DNA from: Aphanothece saxicola GSE-SYN-MK-01-06B
GTDB taxonomy: Bacteria > Cyanobacteriota > Cyanobacteriia > PCC-6307 > Cyanobiaceae
DNA: 64,000 nt
Direction of reading: 5' to 3'
Assembly: GCA_019359745.1 (NCBI GenBank)
Contig: JAHHGT010000001.1
Coordinates: 1-64,000, forward strand
Shown here: in pieces, positions 27,060-36,069 of the stretch
How the letters are laid out: each line of letters begins with the position of its first letter
Numbering within the stretch: the stretch's first letter is position 1
The notes under the pieces: generated by a model
Databases searched by the model: none
What the model saw: the letters and a program-made list of their open reading frames with translations, nothing else
Told to the model about the DNA's origin: nothing
Program-made: the position numbers and the translations under genes

Positions 27060-28355
27060 ATGGCCGGCTCCGCCTCCGTGCCGATTGAGCCACTGGACTG
27101 GGCGCAACTGGCCGTGGAGGCGGCGCCCACCCTCGCCACCCCAGTCTTTCGTGATCCGGCCACAGGGCCCACCAACCCCCAGTCCCTGTGGCGTCCGTTC
27201 GGTCGTCCGGAAGAGGAGGTCCGGGTGACGCTCTACAGGGACCATCACGCCTGGTGTCCGTACTGCCAGAAGGTCTGGCTGTGGCTGGAGGAGCGGCGGG
27301 TTCCGTATCGGACCCGCAAGGTGACGATGTTCTGCTACGGCGAGAAGGAACCCTGGTACACCGATCTGGTGCGGGGGGGCATGCTGCCGGCCCTCGAGCT
27401 GGACGGCCGGCTGATCACCGAAAGCGACCGCATCCTTGAGGCCCTGGAGACGACCTTCGGCCCCTTGGGGCAGGGGATGAACGCTCGGGAGGTGCTTCCC
27501 TTGCGTCAGTTGGAGCGTCAGTTGTTCCGGGCCTGGTGCCAGTGGCTCTGTGTCCCGAGCCGGGGCGCCCAGGAGGAGGCGCGGGGCCAGCAGGGCTTCG
27601 ATCGTTTTGCGGAACGCTTCGCCAGTGCCCTCAGCGCCAACCCCGGACCGTTTCTGCTGGGGGACCTGGGCACGGTGGATCTGATCTTCGTGCCCTACCT
27701 GGAGCGCATGAACGCCAGCCTGGCGTTTTACAAGGGTTACCTGCTGAGGGAGCAGTACCCCGCCATTGATCGCTGGTTCCACGCCCTCGAGCAGCGCTCC
27801 ACCTATCTGGGCACCCAGAGCGACTTCCACACCCACGCCCACGACCTGCCCCCCCAGATGGGGGGCTGTTACGCCAGTGGCACGCCGCAGCAGACGGTGC
27901 TGGCGCAGCGCATCGATGCCGGCCCCTGGCCGCTGGTGGCCCCGCCCGGCTCCGATCCCGAAACCAGCCAGATCGAACCGGCCGATGCGGCCGGGGTGGC
28001 CCTGGCCAGGGTGCTGCGGCACCGGGACACCCTGCTGGCGCGCAATCCCCTCGGCCGGGAAGGGCTGGACCGGCCGTTGCGCTGCGCGCTCACCCTCCTG
28101 ATCACGGGCCGGGAGTGCCCGCCACCGGCCGGATCAGCCAGGGGGCTGCGCTACTTGCGCGATCGCATCAGCGTGCCGCGGGACATGCCGTTGCATGCCG
28201 CCCGCCTGCTGCGCCGCTCCCTGGAGGCCACGGCCGGCCTGGATCCTGCCGACGCCACCGCCCAGGGGGAGCCGATTCCGGTGCGGCATCGCCGCGACCA
28301 GGATCCCTCTCCTTTCCTGGCCGGTGCACACCCCTCTGCAGGAGCGTCCCTCTAG
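27060..28355 (+). CDS. Glutathione S-transferase-family protein with CPYC motif
   Basis: A 431-residue protein. The thioredoxin-fold N-terminal part carries a glutaredoxin-type CPYC in HHAWCPYCQKVWLWLE (about residue 71) and the GST G-site pattern LPALELDGRLITESDRIL. A GST helical domain follows (LGDLGTVDLIFVPYLERM). The last ~150 residues are an extra C-terminal region not seen in standard GSTs. ATG 27060 is used; an in-frame ATG at 27027 is also possible. Similar large GST-like proteins occur widely in cyanobacteria and algae, but the substrate is unknown. Confidence 0.78.
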   Translation: MAGSASVPIEPLDWAQLAVEAAPTLATPVFRDPATGPTNPQSLWRPFGRPEEEVRVTLYRDHHAWCPYCQKVWLWLEERRVPYRTRKVTMFCYGEKEPWYTDLVRGGMLPALELDGRLITESDRILEALETTFGPLGQGMNAREVLPLRQLERQLFRAWCQWLCVPSRGAQEEARGQQGFDRFAERFASALSANPGPFLLGDLGTVDLIFVPYLERMNASLAFYKGYLLREQYPAIDRWFHALEQRSTYLGTQSDFHTHAHDLPPQMGGCYASGTPQQTVLAQRIDAGPWPLVAPPGSDPETSQIEPADAAGVALARVLRHRDTLLARNPLGREGLDRPLRCALTLLITGRECPPPAGSARGLRYLRDRISVPRDMPLHAARLLRRSLEATAGLDPADATAQGEPIPVRHRRDQDPSPFLAGAHPSAGASL

Positions 28356-28381
28356 CGTTGGAGTCGTTGCTGGAGGTGGCC

Positions 28382-28957
28382 ATGGCCCGTCCTTCACGGC
28401 CCAGGTCCCCGGGGGGAAGGGCTGCCATCCTGCCGCTGGCGGCGCTCCCCCTGCTGATGGCCGGCTCGGTGCCCGGCGCCTTGGCCCTGGAGGTCGGAGG
28501 CCGCACCCAGTTCGTGCGGGCCCCCTGGAAGGTGACCCTCACCAGCTACACCACCAACGTCGGCCAATCCCCGGCGGAGTACTTCTTCACCCTCAGCCTC
28601 GATGCGCTGGCGGGTGCCTCCCTCGGCGGCCTGACCATCCAGCAGACCCGGGGTGCCGACTGGCAGTTTCCCTTCGCCGTCGAGCGGACCCGGGCCTTCC
28701 TGGGGGTCCCCCGGCGTGAGGGGCGTCAGATCCCTGTGCAGACCAGCTTCGAACCTGCCGCCAGGCGCTTCACCCTCCGCTTCCCCGAGCCCGTTCCCCC
28801 CGGGGCGACCGTCACCGTGTCGCTGCGGCCCTGGTTCAACCCCATCCAGGCCGACACCTACCTCTTCCAGGTGACAGCCAGCCCGGCCGGCCCGGGCCCT
28901 GTGGCCAGCCCGGTGGGTGTGGGCACCCTGCGGATCTACCAGCCCAACGACTGGTAA
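28382..28957 (+). CDS. DUF2808-family exported protein
   Basis: A 191-residue protein with an N-terminal signal peptide (ILPLAALPLLMAGSVPGALAL) and a beta-rich mature part. The sequence FVRAPWKVTLTSYTTNV near the mature N-terminus, AEYFFTLSLDALAGASL and the Pro-rich FPEPVPPGATVTVSLRPW are typical of the cyanobacterial DUF2808 family. Function is unknown; location is periplasm or surface. ATG 28382 is chosen because the longer in-frame extension is out of family and overlaps the GST gene. Confidence 0.78.
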   Translation: MARPSRPRSPGGRAAILPLAALPLLMAGSVPGALALEVGGRTQFVRAPWKVTLTSYTTNVGQSPAEYFFTLSLDALAGASLGGLTIQQTRGADWQFPFAVERTRAFLGVPRREGRQIPVQTSFEPAARRFTLRFPEPVPPGATVTVSLRPWFNPIQADTYLFQVTASPAGPGPVASPVGVGTLRIYQPNDW

Positions 28958-28991
28958 CCCGGGCGGAGGGCGCCAGAATGCAACCACTTCG

Positions 28992-29282
28992 ATGGCGTCA
29001 GCGATGCAGGCCAGCTGGAATGGAACGGTGATCGCCAGCAGCGACGACATAGTGAAGGTGGACGGCAACGCCTATTTCCCTGCGGAGTCGCTGGATGCTG
29101 GCTGCATCCGACCTTCCAGCCACAGATCCATCTGTGGCTGGAAGGGGGAAGCCCACTACTACGACCTGGTGGTGGATGGCAAGGAGAACCCCAATGCCGT
29201 CTGGTACTACCCGGAACCGAAGGAGGCCGCCAGCAACATCCGGGGTCGCGTGGCGTTCTGGAAAGGTGTGACGGTGGGGTGA
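28992..29282 (+). CDS. DUF427-domain protein
   Basis: A 96-residue protein, almost entirely one DUF427 domain: QASWNGTVIASSDDIVKVDG, then the family hallmarks HRSICGWKGEAHYYDLVVDG and NAVWYYPEPKEAASNIRGRV. It forms a small beta-barrel. The biochemical role of the family is unsettled. ATG 28992 or 29004 could be the start. It is convergent with the small gene that ends 5 bp away. Confidence 0.85.
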   Translation: MASAMQASWNGTVIASSDDIVKVDGNAYFPAESLDAGCIRPSSHRSICGWKGEAHYYDLVVDGKENPNAVWYYPEPKEAASNIRGRVAFWKGVTVG

Positions 29283-29287
29283 GACCC

Positions 29288-29566
29288 TCAGGTGCCCGGG
29301 TAGCGCAGGGTGCGCCATTCGCCGCTCACAGTGCTCACTTCCACGCCAATGCCCACTGGTCCCTGGACGGGGCCGAATTCCTCCTGCCACCAGTGGAGTG
29401 CCTCGCTCCAGGCCGCATCCAGCGATTCGTAGAGGTCGTCGAGGATGGGATGGGGTTCACCCTGCTGATCCACCAGGCGGTAGGTGCGGCAGGAGTGGGA
29501 ACTGCTGCGCTGACGGGTCTGAGGTAAGGAGATCGCCACGTCTTGCCTCGTATACAGGAATGGCAT
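29288..29566 (-). CDS. Small hypothetical protein
   Basis: A 92-residue protein with no signal peptide or membrane segment. The central and C-terminal part (YRLVDQQGEPHPILDDLYES, then AWSEALHWWQEEFG) reads like a compact alpha/beta domain of the kind kept as unnamed conserved proteins in picocyanobacteria. I recognise no function. The first 20 residues are less convincing, so the start may be further in. Confidence 0.55.
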   Translation of the reverse strand: MPFLYTRQDVAISLPQTRQRSSSHSCRTYRLVDQQGEPHPILDDLYESLDAAWSEALHWWQEEFGPVQGPVGIGVEVSTVSGEWRTLRYPGT

Positions 29567-29599
29567 TCTGCCCCCTGTGCCAGATCGGAACTGTCACCT

Positions 29600-30760
29600 T
29601 CACAACATCTTTCGGTGTTGCTCAGGCGGATGGGCACCTGTGCTGTCGCGGCTGGGGGGACGTCGGCGGCCCGTGCGGTGGCTGACCTGGCGACTGCGCT
29701 CCTGGTACCGGTGCACCACCGGCAGCCTCTCCTGCTGGTAACCCTGCAGGGCCTGCTCGGGGGTGGCGGAGGAGCCAGGCATCAGCCAGGCGGCCAGGGC
29801 CACCGCATCCTCCAGTCCCGCCGTCATTCCCCGCGCCTGGGAGGAGCTCATGGCATGGGCGGCGTCGCCGATCAGGGCCACTCGCCCGGCAACGAACGCC
29901 GGCAGGGGGTCAATGTCGAACGACCAGTTGGCGACCACCCCTTCCGGGGCCGTGGCGCTGATGATGGCGGCGGCATCGGCGGGCAGTTTGGCCAGGGCCG
30001 CAGCGGGTACCCCCTCCTCCAGCAGCCTTTGCCGGGTGCCGCGGTCGTCGGGGAGCTCCTCCTCCTGGAAGAAGCCCCAATGGGTGCGCCCTTGGCCTTC
30101 CCCATCGGGGCCCAGGTCGAAGAAGTTGGCGTAGATGCCCCGGCCGCGGGCATAGACGAAGAAGTCCCCGCCGGCGCAGAAGGTCTCGTCCCTCACCACC
30201 CCTCGCCAGACCCGATCGCCGAGGTACTGCAGGCGCCGGTCCGGGCGCAGCAGGGCGGCCACTTTGGAGAAGATCCCGTCGGCCCCGATCAGCAGATCGC
30301 CTGTCCACGGAGGGCCGTCGGTGAACCTCGCTTCCACGCCCTCGGTGGTCTGGCTCCAGCTGACGAGGGAGCGACCGCCCTGGAAGCCAGCGGGATCGAA
30401 ATGGCGCCAGAGGGCGTCCAGGATGGCGCGGCGGTGAATCAGCAGCGACGGCAGCTCGCCGGCCTCCCGTTCGGCCGGGCTGGCTTCGATCAGATCGCCC
30501 CTCAGGTTGCGGAAGACGAACCGCTGCACCGGATGGCCGCCGGCCAGCAGATCGTCGAGCAGACCTGGGATGGCGGCCGCCGCCACCGCCTCGACGCCGC
30601 TCTTCACCAGGAGGATCCCGCAGCCCTCGGTGCGCAGCCGTGGGGAGCGCTCGAACAGGCTGACCTGGTGGCCCTGCCGCTGCAGCATCAAGGAGAGCAG
30701 CAGGCCGGAGCTGCCCGCCCCCACCACGGCGATGCGAAGGCCGGCGGGGGCGGAACTCAT
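29600..30760 (-). CDS. FAD-dependent monooxygenase (PHBH fold)
   Basis: A 386-residue flavoprotein hydroxylase. The FAD dinucleotide motif is IAVVGAGSSGLLLSLMLQRQ with FERS at the end of strand 2. The DG motif is LLIGADGIFSKV. The GD motif is VALIGDAAHAMSSSQARGM. All three class-A flavin monooxygenase fingerprints are thus intact. Substrate unknown; relatives include salicylate-type and zeaxanthin epoxidase-type enzymes. It overlaps the TerB gene by 4 bp and is cotranscribed with it. Confidence 0.85.
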   Translation of the reverse strand: MSSAPAGLRIAVVGAGSSGLLLSLMLQRQGHQVSLFERSPRLRTEGCGILLVKSGVEAVAAAAIPGLLDDLLAGGHPVQRFVFRNLRGDLIEASPAEREAGELPSLLIHRRAILDALWRHFDPAGFQGGRSLVSWSQTTEGVEARFTDGPPWTGDLLIGADGIFSKVAALLRPDRRLQYLGDRVWRGVVRDETFCAGGDFFVYARGRGIYANFFDLGPDGEGQGRTHWGFFQEEELPDDRGTRQRLLEEGVPAAALAKLPADAAAIISATAPEGVVANWSFDIDPLPAFVAGRVALIGDAAHAMSSSQARGMTAGLEDAVALAAWLMPGSSATPEQALQGYQQERLPVVHRYQERSRQVSHRTGRRRPPSRDSTGAHPPEQHRKML

Positions 30761-31176
30761 GCGCTCACGGCAGGCTCCAGGATGCTGGCATGGAGGACGT
30801 CCATCACCTCCAGAACCTTGCAGGTTTCCTCCGGATCCAGGCGCAGGGTGGTGGCCAGGTCGGCGAGGATCTTCTGCTCCTGATCCTGCAGCGGGCCGTC
30901 GGAGCGCATGATCTCCGCTGCCACGGCATAGGCCGTGTGGCGCTGGCGGTCATCGAGCACCGAGGCCGCTTCCTCCATCAGCCCGATTGCCCCCTTGGCC
31001 CGCAGGCCCTGAAGCAGGGTGTCCATCAGGGTGATCATGTCCTTGTCACTGCGACCCTTGAAGGGGGCGCGGTAATCAAGGGCGTGGCGAAGGGCCCGTG
31101 TGCCCGCCATGGTCAGAGCGCCATCCCAGGAGACGGCGGCAAGTGCGACCGCGGCGAAGGCCGTAGGTGCGTCCAT
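30757..31176 (-). CDS. TerB-like helical protein
   Basis: A 139-residue helical protein (ATG 31176, MDAPTAFAAVALAAVSWDG) with the TerB pattern: A-x-A-x2-D-G near the start, KDMITLMDTLLQGLRAKG in the middle, and EIMRSDGPLQDQEQKILADLA in the second repeat, with acidic residues that in TerB bind divalent metal. The tellurite name is historical; in cyanobacteria these proteins are of unknown function. It is translationally coupled to the monooxygenase. Confidence 0.75.
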   Translation of the reverse strand: MDAPTAFAAVALAAVSWDGALTMAGTRALRHALDYRAPFKGRSDKDMITLMDTLLQGLRAKGAIGLMEEAASVLDDRQRHTAYAVAAEIMRSDGPLQDQEQKILADLATTLRLDPEETCKVLEVMDVLHASILEPAVSA

Positions 31177-31285
31177 GGATCGCGTCAAAAGCAAGGAACA
31201 CCCGTCATCGTTCTCTCCAGGGGTGCCTGTCAGTGGCCGATGTGACCGAATCCACGAAAGAGTCCCCGGCGGCGCCCTTTGGGCC

Positions 31286-31552
31286 TCAACGCCTGGCCGC
31301 CGCAGCCCCGCCGTAGCCGCCCTCCCGGCACAGTTTCAGGTAAAGCGCATCAGGCTCCTGGTAGCGGGCCGGACGACTGTCGTGCAGGCGGGCCAGCTGC
31401 TGCCAGCACACGGTTCGCTGCACGGTCTTGAGGCTCTTGCCTTCCCGCACCAGCATCCCCATGGCCCGGCAGTAGGAGCCGTAGTGATCTTCCAGATCCC
31501 GGAGCTCGGGGGATCCGTCGGCGGCGGGGAGCTGGTCGGCAGGAAGGCTCAT
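31286..31552 (-). CDS. Small conserved protein of the 'LVREG...QRTVCW' family (copy A)
   Basis: An 88-residue protein starting MSLPADQLPAADGS at ATG 31552. The core is DLEDHYGSYCRAMGMLVREG followed by LKTVQRTVCWQQLARLH and a Pro-Tyr-rich end. A clear paralogue is encoded at 52406-52684 in the same window. The pattern is helical with a conserved Cys in YC and in TVCW. I know no function. The pair suggests a small family in this strain. Confidence 0.72.
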   Translation of the reverse strand: MSLPADQLPAADGSPELRDLEDHYGSYCRAMGMLVREGKSLKTVQRTVCWQQLARLHDSRPARYQEPDALYLKLCREGGYGGAAAARR

Positions 31553-31640
31553 CCATCGACTCCAGCACCACCGGCCACGGCTCGACTGTGCCGAAGGGAA
31601 CCAAGCGTGCAGAACGTGAGGTCCCTGGCGTCGGGAGCCC

Positions 31641-31667
31641 AAAAAAAGAGGGCCCCGAAAGGCCCTC
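31641..31667 (-). terminator. Rho-independent terminator of glnN
   Basis: GAGGGCC (31648-31654) pairs with GGCCCTC (31661-31667) around the loop ccgaaa, with a 7-base A-run on the left that is a U-run in the minus transcript. It lies 22 bp after the glnN stop. Confidence 0.85.
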
Positions 31668-31689
31668 CCGCTGTCGAGGCCTGGGGGGC

Positions 31690-33858
31690 TCAGCGGATGA
31701 ACAGCATCTCCTGGTAGGAGGGCAGGGGCCAGAGGTTGTCGTCGACCAGGGCCTCAAGGCCATCGACCGCTTCCCGCAGCTGGTGCATCAGGGGCATCAG
31801 GGTGTCGGCGGAATAGCGCATGTGCGCGATGGTGCCGTGGGGAGCCTGGGTGATGGCACTTTCCAGCGCACTGCTGAGTTCCATCAGCTTGGCGCTCAGG
31901 GACGCGACCTTGTGCTGGGTTTCCGGGGACACCTGGAGGCCCATCGCCGTCTGCAGCTGCAGGGAACTGGCCAGCTCACCCAGATAGCGCATGGCGGCCG
32001 GATAGATCTGGGTCTGGGCGATCTGCACGGCCAGCTTGGCCTCCACGTCGATGGCCAGCACGTACTGCTCGGCATAGACCTCAAAGCGGCTTTCCAGTTC
32101 CAGGGGGCTGAGGACGCCCTGGCTGGCGAAGAGGTCGCGGATTTCAGGACGTTGCAGAACCGGCAGGGAATCGGCGGTGGTGGGCAGGTTCTCGAGGCCC
32201 CGCTCCTCCACGGCCATCCGGTGCCACTCGCTGGAGTAGCCGTCGCCGCCGAACACCACGTTGCCGTGGTCGGTCATGATCTGCTTGAGCACGGAGAAGG
32301 CTGCACCCGGCAGGCTTTCGCCTGCGGCCATCTTCTGCTCAAGCTGGTCGCTCACGTAGGCGAGTGAGTCGGCCAGGATCGTGTTCATGGTCACCAGGGG
32401 CCCCGCCACCGACTGGTTTGAGCCAACGGCCCGGAACTCGAAGCGGTTGCCGGTGAAGGCGAACGGGGAGGTGCGGTTGCGGTCGCCGGGGTCCTTGGGG
32501 AATTCCGGCAGGGTGTCGACGCCCAGCTGCATGACGCCGGCATTGGTGGAGCCTGTCACGTCGCCTTCCTTGATCTGGCGGAAGACATCTTCGAGCTGGC
32601 TGCCCAGGTAGACGGAGATGATCGCCGGTGGTGCTTCGTTGGCACCGAGGCGGTGATCGTTGCCGGCGGTGGCCACCACCGCGCGCATCAGGGGTCCGAA
32701 CTTGTGAACGCCGCGGATGACGGCACCGCAGAACAGCAGGAACTGCATGTTCTCGTGGGGGGTGCTGCCCGGATCCAGCAGGTTGCCCTGGGTGGGGTTG
32801 CCCACCGACCAGTTGACGTGCTTGCCGGAGCCGTTGATGCCCTCGAAGGGTTTCTCATGCAGCAGGCAGTTCATCCCGTGGCGCCGCGCCGTGCTCTTGA
32901 GGATGGTCATCGTGAGCTGCTGGTGGTCGGTGGCCACGTTCGCCGCCTCGAAGAACGGGGCGATCTCGAACTGGCCAGGGGCGACTTCGTTGTGGCGCGT
33001 CTTGGCGGGGATCCCCAGCTTGTACATCTGGCGTTCCACGTCCTGCATGAACACCTGCACCCGCTGGGGGATGGCGCCGAAGTAGTGGTCGTCAAACTGC
33101 TGGCCCTTGGCGGAGGGCTTGCCGAACAGGGTGCGTCCGGCCAGCAGCAGGTCGGGACGCAGGGGGACGTAGGCGCTGTCGATCAGGAAGTACTCCTGCT
33201 CGGCGCCGCAGCTGGAGTTGACCGGGGCCACATCGGTTTCCCCGAGCAACCGAAGCAGGCGCTGGGCCTGCTTGTTCATCGCGGCGTTGGAGCGCAGCAG
33301 GGGGGTCTTCTTGTCGAGGGCCTCGCCGGTCCAGGAGATGAAGACGGTGGGAATGCAGAGGGTGAGACCGTTGGGGGTCTCCATCAGGAAGGCCGGGCTG
33401 GTGATGTCCCAGGCGGTGTAGCCGCGCGCCTCGAAGGTGGTGCGGATGCCGCCGCTCGGGAAGGAGGAGCCGTCGGGCTCGCCCTGCACCAGCACCTTGC
33501 CGGTGAATTCGGTGATCACCGAGCCATCGCCCTGAACCGAGATGAAACCGTCGTGCTTCTCGGCGGTGGCGTTCGTGAGCGGGTAGAAGACGTGGGCGTA
33601 GTACAGGGCCCCGCGGCCGGTGGCCCATTCCTTCATCGCCTGGGCCACCACGTTGGCCACCGAGACGTCGAGCTTGCCGCTTTCCCGGATCGTGCGCTGC
33701 ACCGACTTGAAGATGTCCTTGGGCAGCGCCGCCTTCATCTTGGCCAGGCTGAACACGTCGCTGGCCCAGAGATCATCGAGGGACTCGATGGGGGGCGTCA
33801 CCACCGGAAGGCGACTGTGAATCTCCTGCAGGGCGGCGAAGCGTTGGGGACTGGGCAT
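31690..33858 (-). CDS. glnN: Type III glutamine synthetase (GlnN)
   Basis: ATP-dependent synthesis of glutamine from glutamate and ammonia, large-subunit GSIII. ATG 33858 ([18 protein letters not shown]) gives 722 residues, normal for GlnN. The longer in-frame extension is out of family. GS active-site blocks are [37 protein letters not shown] and [17 protein letters not shown]. In several cyanobacteria, GlnN is the nitrogen-starvation form under NtcA. I looked upstream and found no good GTAN8TAC. It is monocistronic with its own terminator. Confidence 0.94.
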   Translation of the reverse strand: MPSPQRFAALQEIHSRLPVVTPPIESLDDLWASDVFSLAKMKAALPKDIFKSVQRTIRESGKLDVSVANVVAQAMKEWATGRGALYYAHVFYPLTNATAEKHDGFISVQGDGSVITEFTGKVLVQGEPDGSSFPSGGIRTTFEARGYTAWDITSPAFLMETPNGLTLCIPTVFISWTGEALDKKTPLLRSNAAMNKQAQRLLRLLGETDVAPVNSSCGAEQEYFLIDSAYVPLRPDLLLAGRTLFGKPSAKGQQFDDHYFGAIPQRVQVFMQDVERQMYKLGIPAKTRHNEVAPGQFEIAPFFEAANVATDHQQLTMTILKSTARRHGMNCLLHEKPFEGINGSGKHVNWSVGNPTQGNLLDPGSTPHENMQFLLFCGAVIRGVHKFGPLMRAVVATAGNDHRLGANEAPPAIISVYLGSQLEDVFRQIKEGDVTGSTNAGVMQLGVDTLPEFPKDPGDRNRTSPFAFTGNRFEFRAVGSNQSVAGPLVTMNTILADSLAYVSDQLEQKMAAGESLPGAAFSVLKQIMTDHGNVVFGGDGYSSEWHRMAVEERGLENLPTTADSLPVLQRPEIRDLFASQGVLSPLELESRFEVYAEQYVLAIDVEAKLAVQIAQTQIYPAAMRYLGELASSLQLQTAMGLQVSPETQHKVASLSAKLMELSSALESAITQAPHGTIAHMRYSADTLMPLMHQLREAVDGLEALVDDNLWPLPSYQEMLFIR

Positions 33859-33965
33859 CGGAGAAGCTTGGATTTGGCTGAGGGGTATCCAATCCTTGTG
33901 CCGGGGGCCATCGGTGGTGCCGTTGATACAGAACGGCAGGTTGCCCAGCGGCCCGTGCCGAACCC

Positions 33966-34403
33966 TCAGCTCAGGTACGAGCGGATCGCCGGCCGGCACC
34001 AGAACACCAGCGCCGCCAGGGTGAGGCCCCAGGCCAGGGGACCTGCCACGGCCAGCAGGAGGCGCTCCTCGCCCACCAGGGTCATCCGCACGATGCCGTA
34101 GGCCATCTCGATCGCCAGATCCAGCGACAGCGCCACGATCGCCAGCACCTGGCCCCACAGCCGCCATTTCAGCAACGCGACGCAGGCCACCACCCCAAGG
34201 GCCACCGCGGGCAGCACGGCGCTGGTGTAGACGACGATGTTGGCCGTTCTCCAGAGGCTGGTGAGCAGGATGGCCGACAGGCCCAGTGGCAGGACCAGCA
34301 GGTTGGCCATCAGTCCGAGCCAGGCCAGGACGCGATAGCCGCGCGGTGGCTGGAGTTCCGCCAGGGCGGCCGGGGTCGTCAGGAGGGTCTGCATCGCGGC
34401 CAT
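33966..34403 (-). CDS. Small integral membrane protein, about four TM helices
   Basis: A 145-residue hydrophobic protein ([14 protein letters not shown]). Predicted helices are [60 protein letters not shown] and [20 protein letters not shown]. No family recognised. It starts 4 bp after the upstream hypothetical and ends the OYE-pirin operon on the minus strand. A start at ATG 34394 is equally possible. Confidence 0.6.
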   Translation of the reverse strand: MAAMQTLLTTPAALAELQPPRGYRVLAWLGLMANLLVLPLGLSAILLTSLWRTANIVVYTSAVLPAVALGVVACVALLKWRLWGQVLAIVALSLDLAIEMAYGIVRMTLVGEERLLLAVAGPLAWGLTLAALVFWCRPAIRSYLS

Positions 34404-34407
34404 TCTC

Positions 34408-34821
34408 TCAGTTGCGGTCGGGCAGGGCGCCGTCCCGGTCGGATCGAAACACCAGATCAAGGTCCGGCATGACCTGGGCCGCGATCGCCACCAGTGTCTC
34501 GAACAATTGCTTGGTGTGGGGCGCACCGGCCCCCATGGCCTCCCGACTCATCAGCACCAGCTCCAGCACGGGACCATCCGCCTTGGCCTGCACATCGGCG
34601 ATCAGCTGCAGCCGCAGCGTCTCGTGCTCCCCCCGCACCATGGCGCTGAGGTGGGCGGGGGAGCGATGCTCCACATCGGCGTGGAACCGCTGGATCAGGG
34701 GATCGAGTCGACCGATCAGATCGGGTGGCGGCATGGGCAGCCGGGGCCGAAAGAGGAGCAGAAATCGGGCCATGACGTCCGGCTGTTGCCCCCATCCTGG
34801 ATCCGGAGCGAGGTTGTGCAT
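34408..34821 (-). CDS. Hypothetical soluble protein
   Basis: A 137-residue protein from ATG 34821 (MHNLAPDPGWGQQPDVMARF). A start at the internal ATG 34773 (MARFLLLFRPRLPMPPP) is also plausible. The middle contains AHLSAMVRGEHETLRLQLIA, and the end is helical (TKQLFETLVAIAAQVMPDLD). No motif recognised. It lies 22 bp after pirin and 4 bp before the membrane protein, so it is in the same transcript. Confidence 0.5.
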   Translation of the reverse strand: MHNLAPDPGWGQQPDVMARFLLLFRPRLPMPPPDLIGRLDPLIQRFHADVEHRSPAHLSAMVRGEHETLRLQLIADVQAKADGPVLELVLMSREAMGAGAPHTKQLFETLVAIAAQVMPDLDLVFRSDRDGALPDRN

Positions 34822-34843
34822 CACGGCTGCCAGCCAGCTCCGC

Positions 34844-35536
34844 TCAGCGCAGCTCAAACAGCAGCAGATCAGCCCCTCCGGTGCCGGCCTCAAAGCTGTC
34901 GGCTGGGGCCGCCGGGAAGCCCAGGCCGTCGCCCCGTTGCAGGGGCCGGCCGAAGGCCGACCCCTGGCCATCGATCAGCTGAAGCCAGCCGCTGGCGCCA
35001 GGGGCGATGGCCAGCTCCAGGCGATCCCCCGCAGCCGGCTGCGCCCGCCAGAGGCGCACCGGCCGATGGATGGCCAGGGCGCCCTGCCGTTGGTCCGGAT
35101 CCAGCAACGGCGTCCAGCCCTGGCCAACCTGGAACGGCTCCTGCCGATAGGCGGGGGCATGGCCCTCATGGCTGGGTTCGATCCAGATCTGCAGCAGCCG
35201 GCAGGGATGGTCACCCTGGTTCATTTCGCTGTGGACCACGCCGGTGCCGGCGCTCATCGCCTGCACCTCACCGGCCCGGAGCACCTCGCTGTGGCCCATG
35301 GAGTCGCGATGGTTGAGCTGGCCCTCCACCATCACCGTGACGATCTCCATGTCCCGGTGCGGATGCAGGCCGAAGCCCCGGCCGGCGGCAATGGTGTCGT
35401 CGTTGATCACCCGCAGCGGCCCGAACCCCATCCAGGCCGGATGGTGGTGGTGGGAGAAGGAGAAGCTGTGCCAGCTGTCGAGCCAGTCGAGCTGGCTGTG
35501 GAACCGCTCACCGGCAGGTCGGAAGACGAGGGTCAT
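34844..35536 (-). CDS. Pirin-family bicupin protein
   Basis: A 230-residue bicupin. The metal-binding N-terminal cupin shows GFGPLRVINDDTIAAGRGFG and LHPHRDMEIVTVMVEGQL with the His set, then AMSAGTGVVHSEMNQGD. The C-terminal cupin is degenerate. Bacterial homologues such as YhhW have quercetinase activity. Here it sits 13 bp after an FMN reductase and downstream of an old yellow enzyme, suggesting handling of quinones or flavonoid-like electrophiles. Confidence 0.88.
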   Translation of the reverse strand: MTLVFRPAGERFHSQLDWLDSWHSFSFSHHHHPAWMGFGPLRVINDDTIAAGRGFGLHPHRDMEIVTVMVEGQLNHRDSMGHSEVLRAGEVQAMSAGTGVVHSEMNQGDHPCRLLQIWIEPSHEGHAPAYRQEPFQVGQGWTPLLDPDQRQGALAIHRPVRLWRAQPAAGDRLELAIAPGASGWLQLIDGQGSAFGRPLQRGDGLGFPAAPADSFEAGTGGADLLLFELR

Positions 35537-35549
35537 GGGGTGGGGGTCG

Positions 35550-36068
35550 TCAGGGTTGGATCAGGTCCATCCGCTGGAGGCGGTGCACGATGTCGTCGAT
35601 GCTGCTGTCCTTGGCGGGGTTCTGGCGGCTGCAGGAGAGCTGGCGACCGACCACGTGGGCCCCGAGGTGGGCCAGCTGGATGCGCAGCACGGCCAGCACC
35701 TCGATGCCTGGACCGCCGGAATGGGTGGCGATCGCGATCGGCCGGCCGTTGAACAGGGTGCGGAACCCGTCCCCCTGGACCGAGAGCCAGGCGATGGCGC
35801 TGGTAAGCACCGGGGGCAGCGAGCCGTTGTATTCGGGGGCGCAGATCACCCAGCGGGGGGAGCCCCCGAGGCTCTCGCTGAGCTGGCCCACCGCGGCGGG
35901 AAGGCCGGATTCGGCGTGGGTGCGGGGGTTGTAGAGCGGCAGGGAGAGGGTGGTGAGGTCGAGCACCTCGGCCCCCATGCCGCGGGCACGGGCCGCGGCG
36001 GCAAAGCGTTCAGAGAGCGCCAGGTTTTCACCGTTGCTGGCGCTCAGCACAAGAAGATCGGGGGCCAT
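35550..36068 (-). CDS. NAD(P)H-dependent FMN reductase
   Basis: A 172-residue flavodoxin-fold protein. The FMN phosphate loop is LLVLSASNGENLALSERFA and the isoalloxazine loop is WVICAPEYNGSLPPVLTSAI, both standard for the FMN_red family. It starts 1 bp after the OYE stop, so it is coupled to it. A likely role is quinone or azo-compound reduction or supply of reduced flavin. Confidence 0.86.
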   Translation of the reverse strand: MAPDLLVLSASNGENLALSERFAAAARARGMGAEVLDLTTLSLPLYNPRTHAESGLPAAVGQLSESLGGSPRWVICAPEYNGSLPPVLTSAIAWLSVQGDGFRTLFNGRPIAIATHSGGPGIEVLAVLRIQLAHLGAHVVGRQLSCSRQNPAKDSSIDDIVHRLQRMDLIQP

Positions 36069-36069
36069 C

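Noticed and set aside
33859-33960. NtcA site upstream of glnN
   Set aside because: Only partial matches such as GTA-N8-TTG with wrong half-sites; no GTAN8TAC-like pair within the upstream region.
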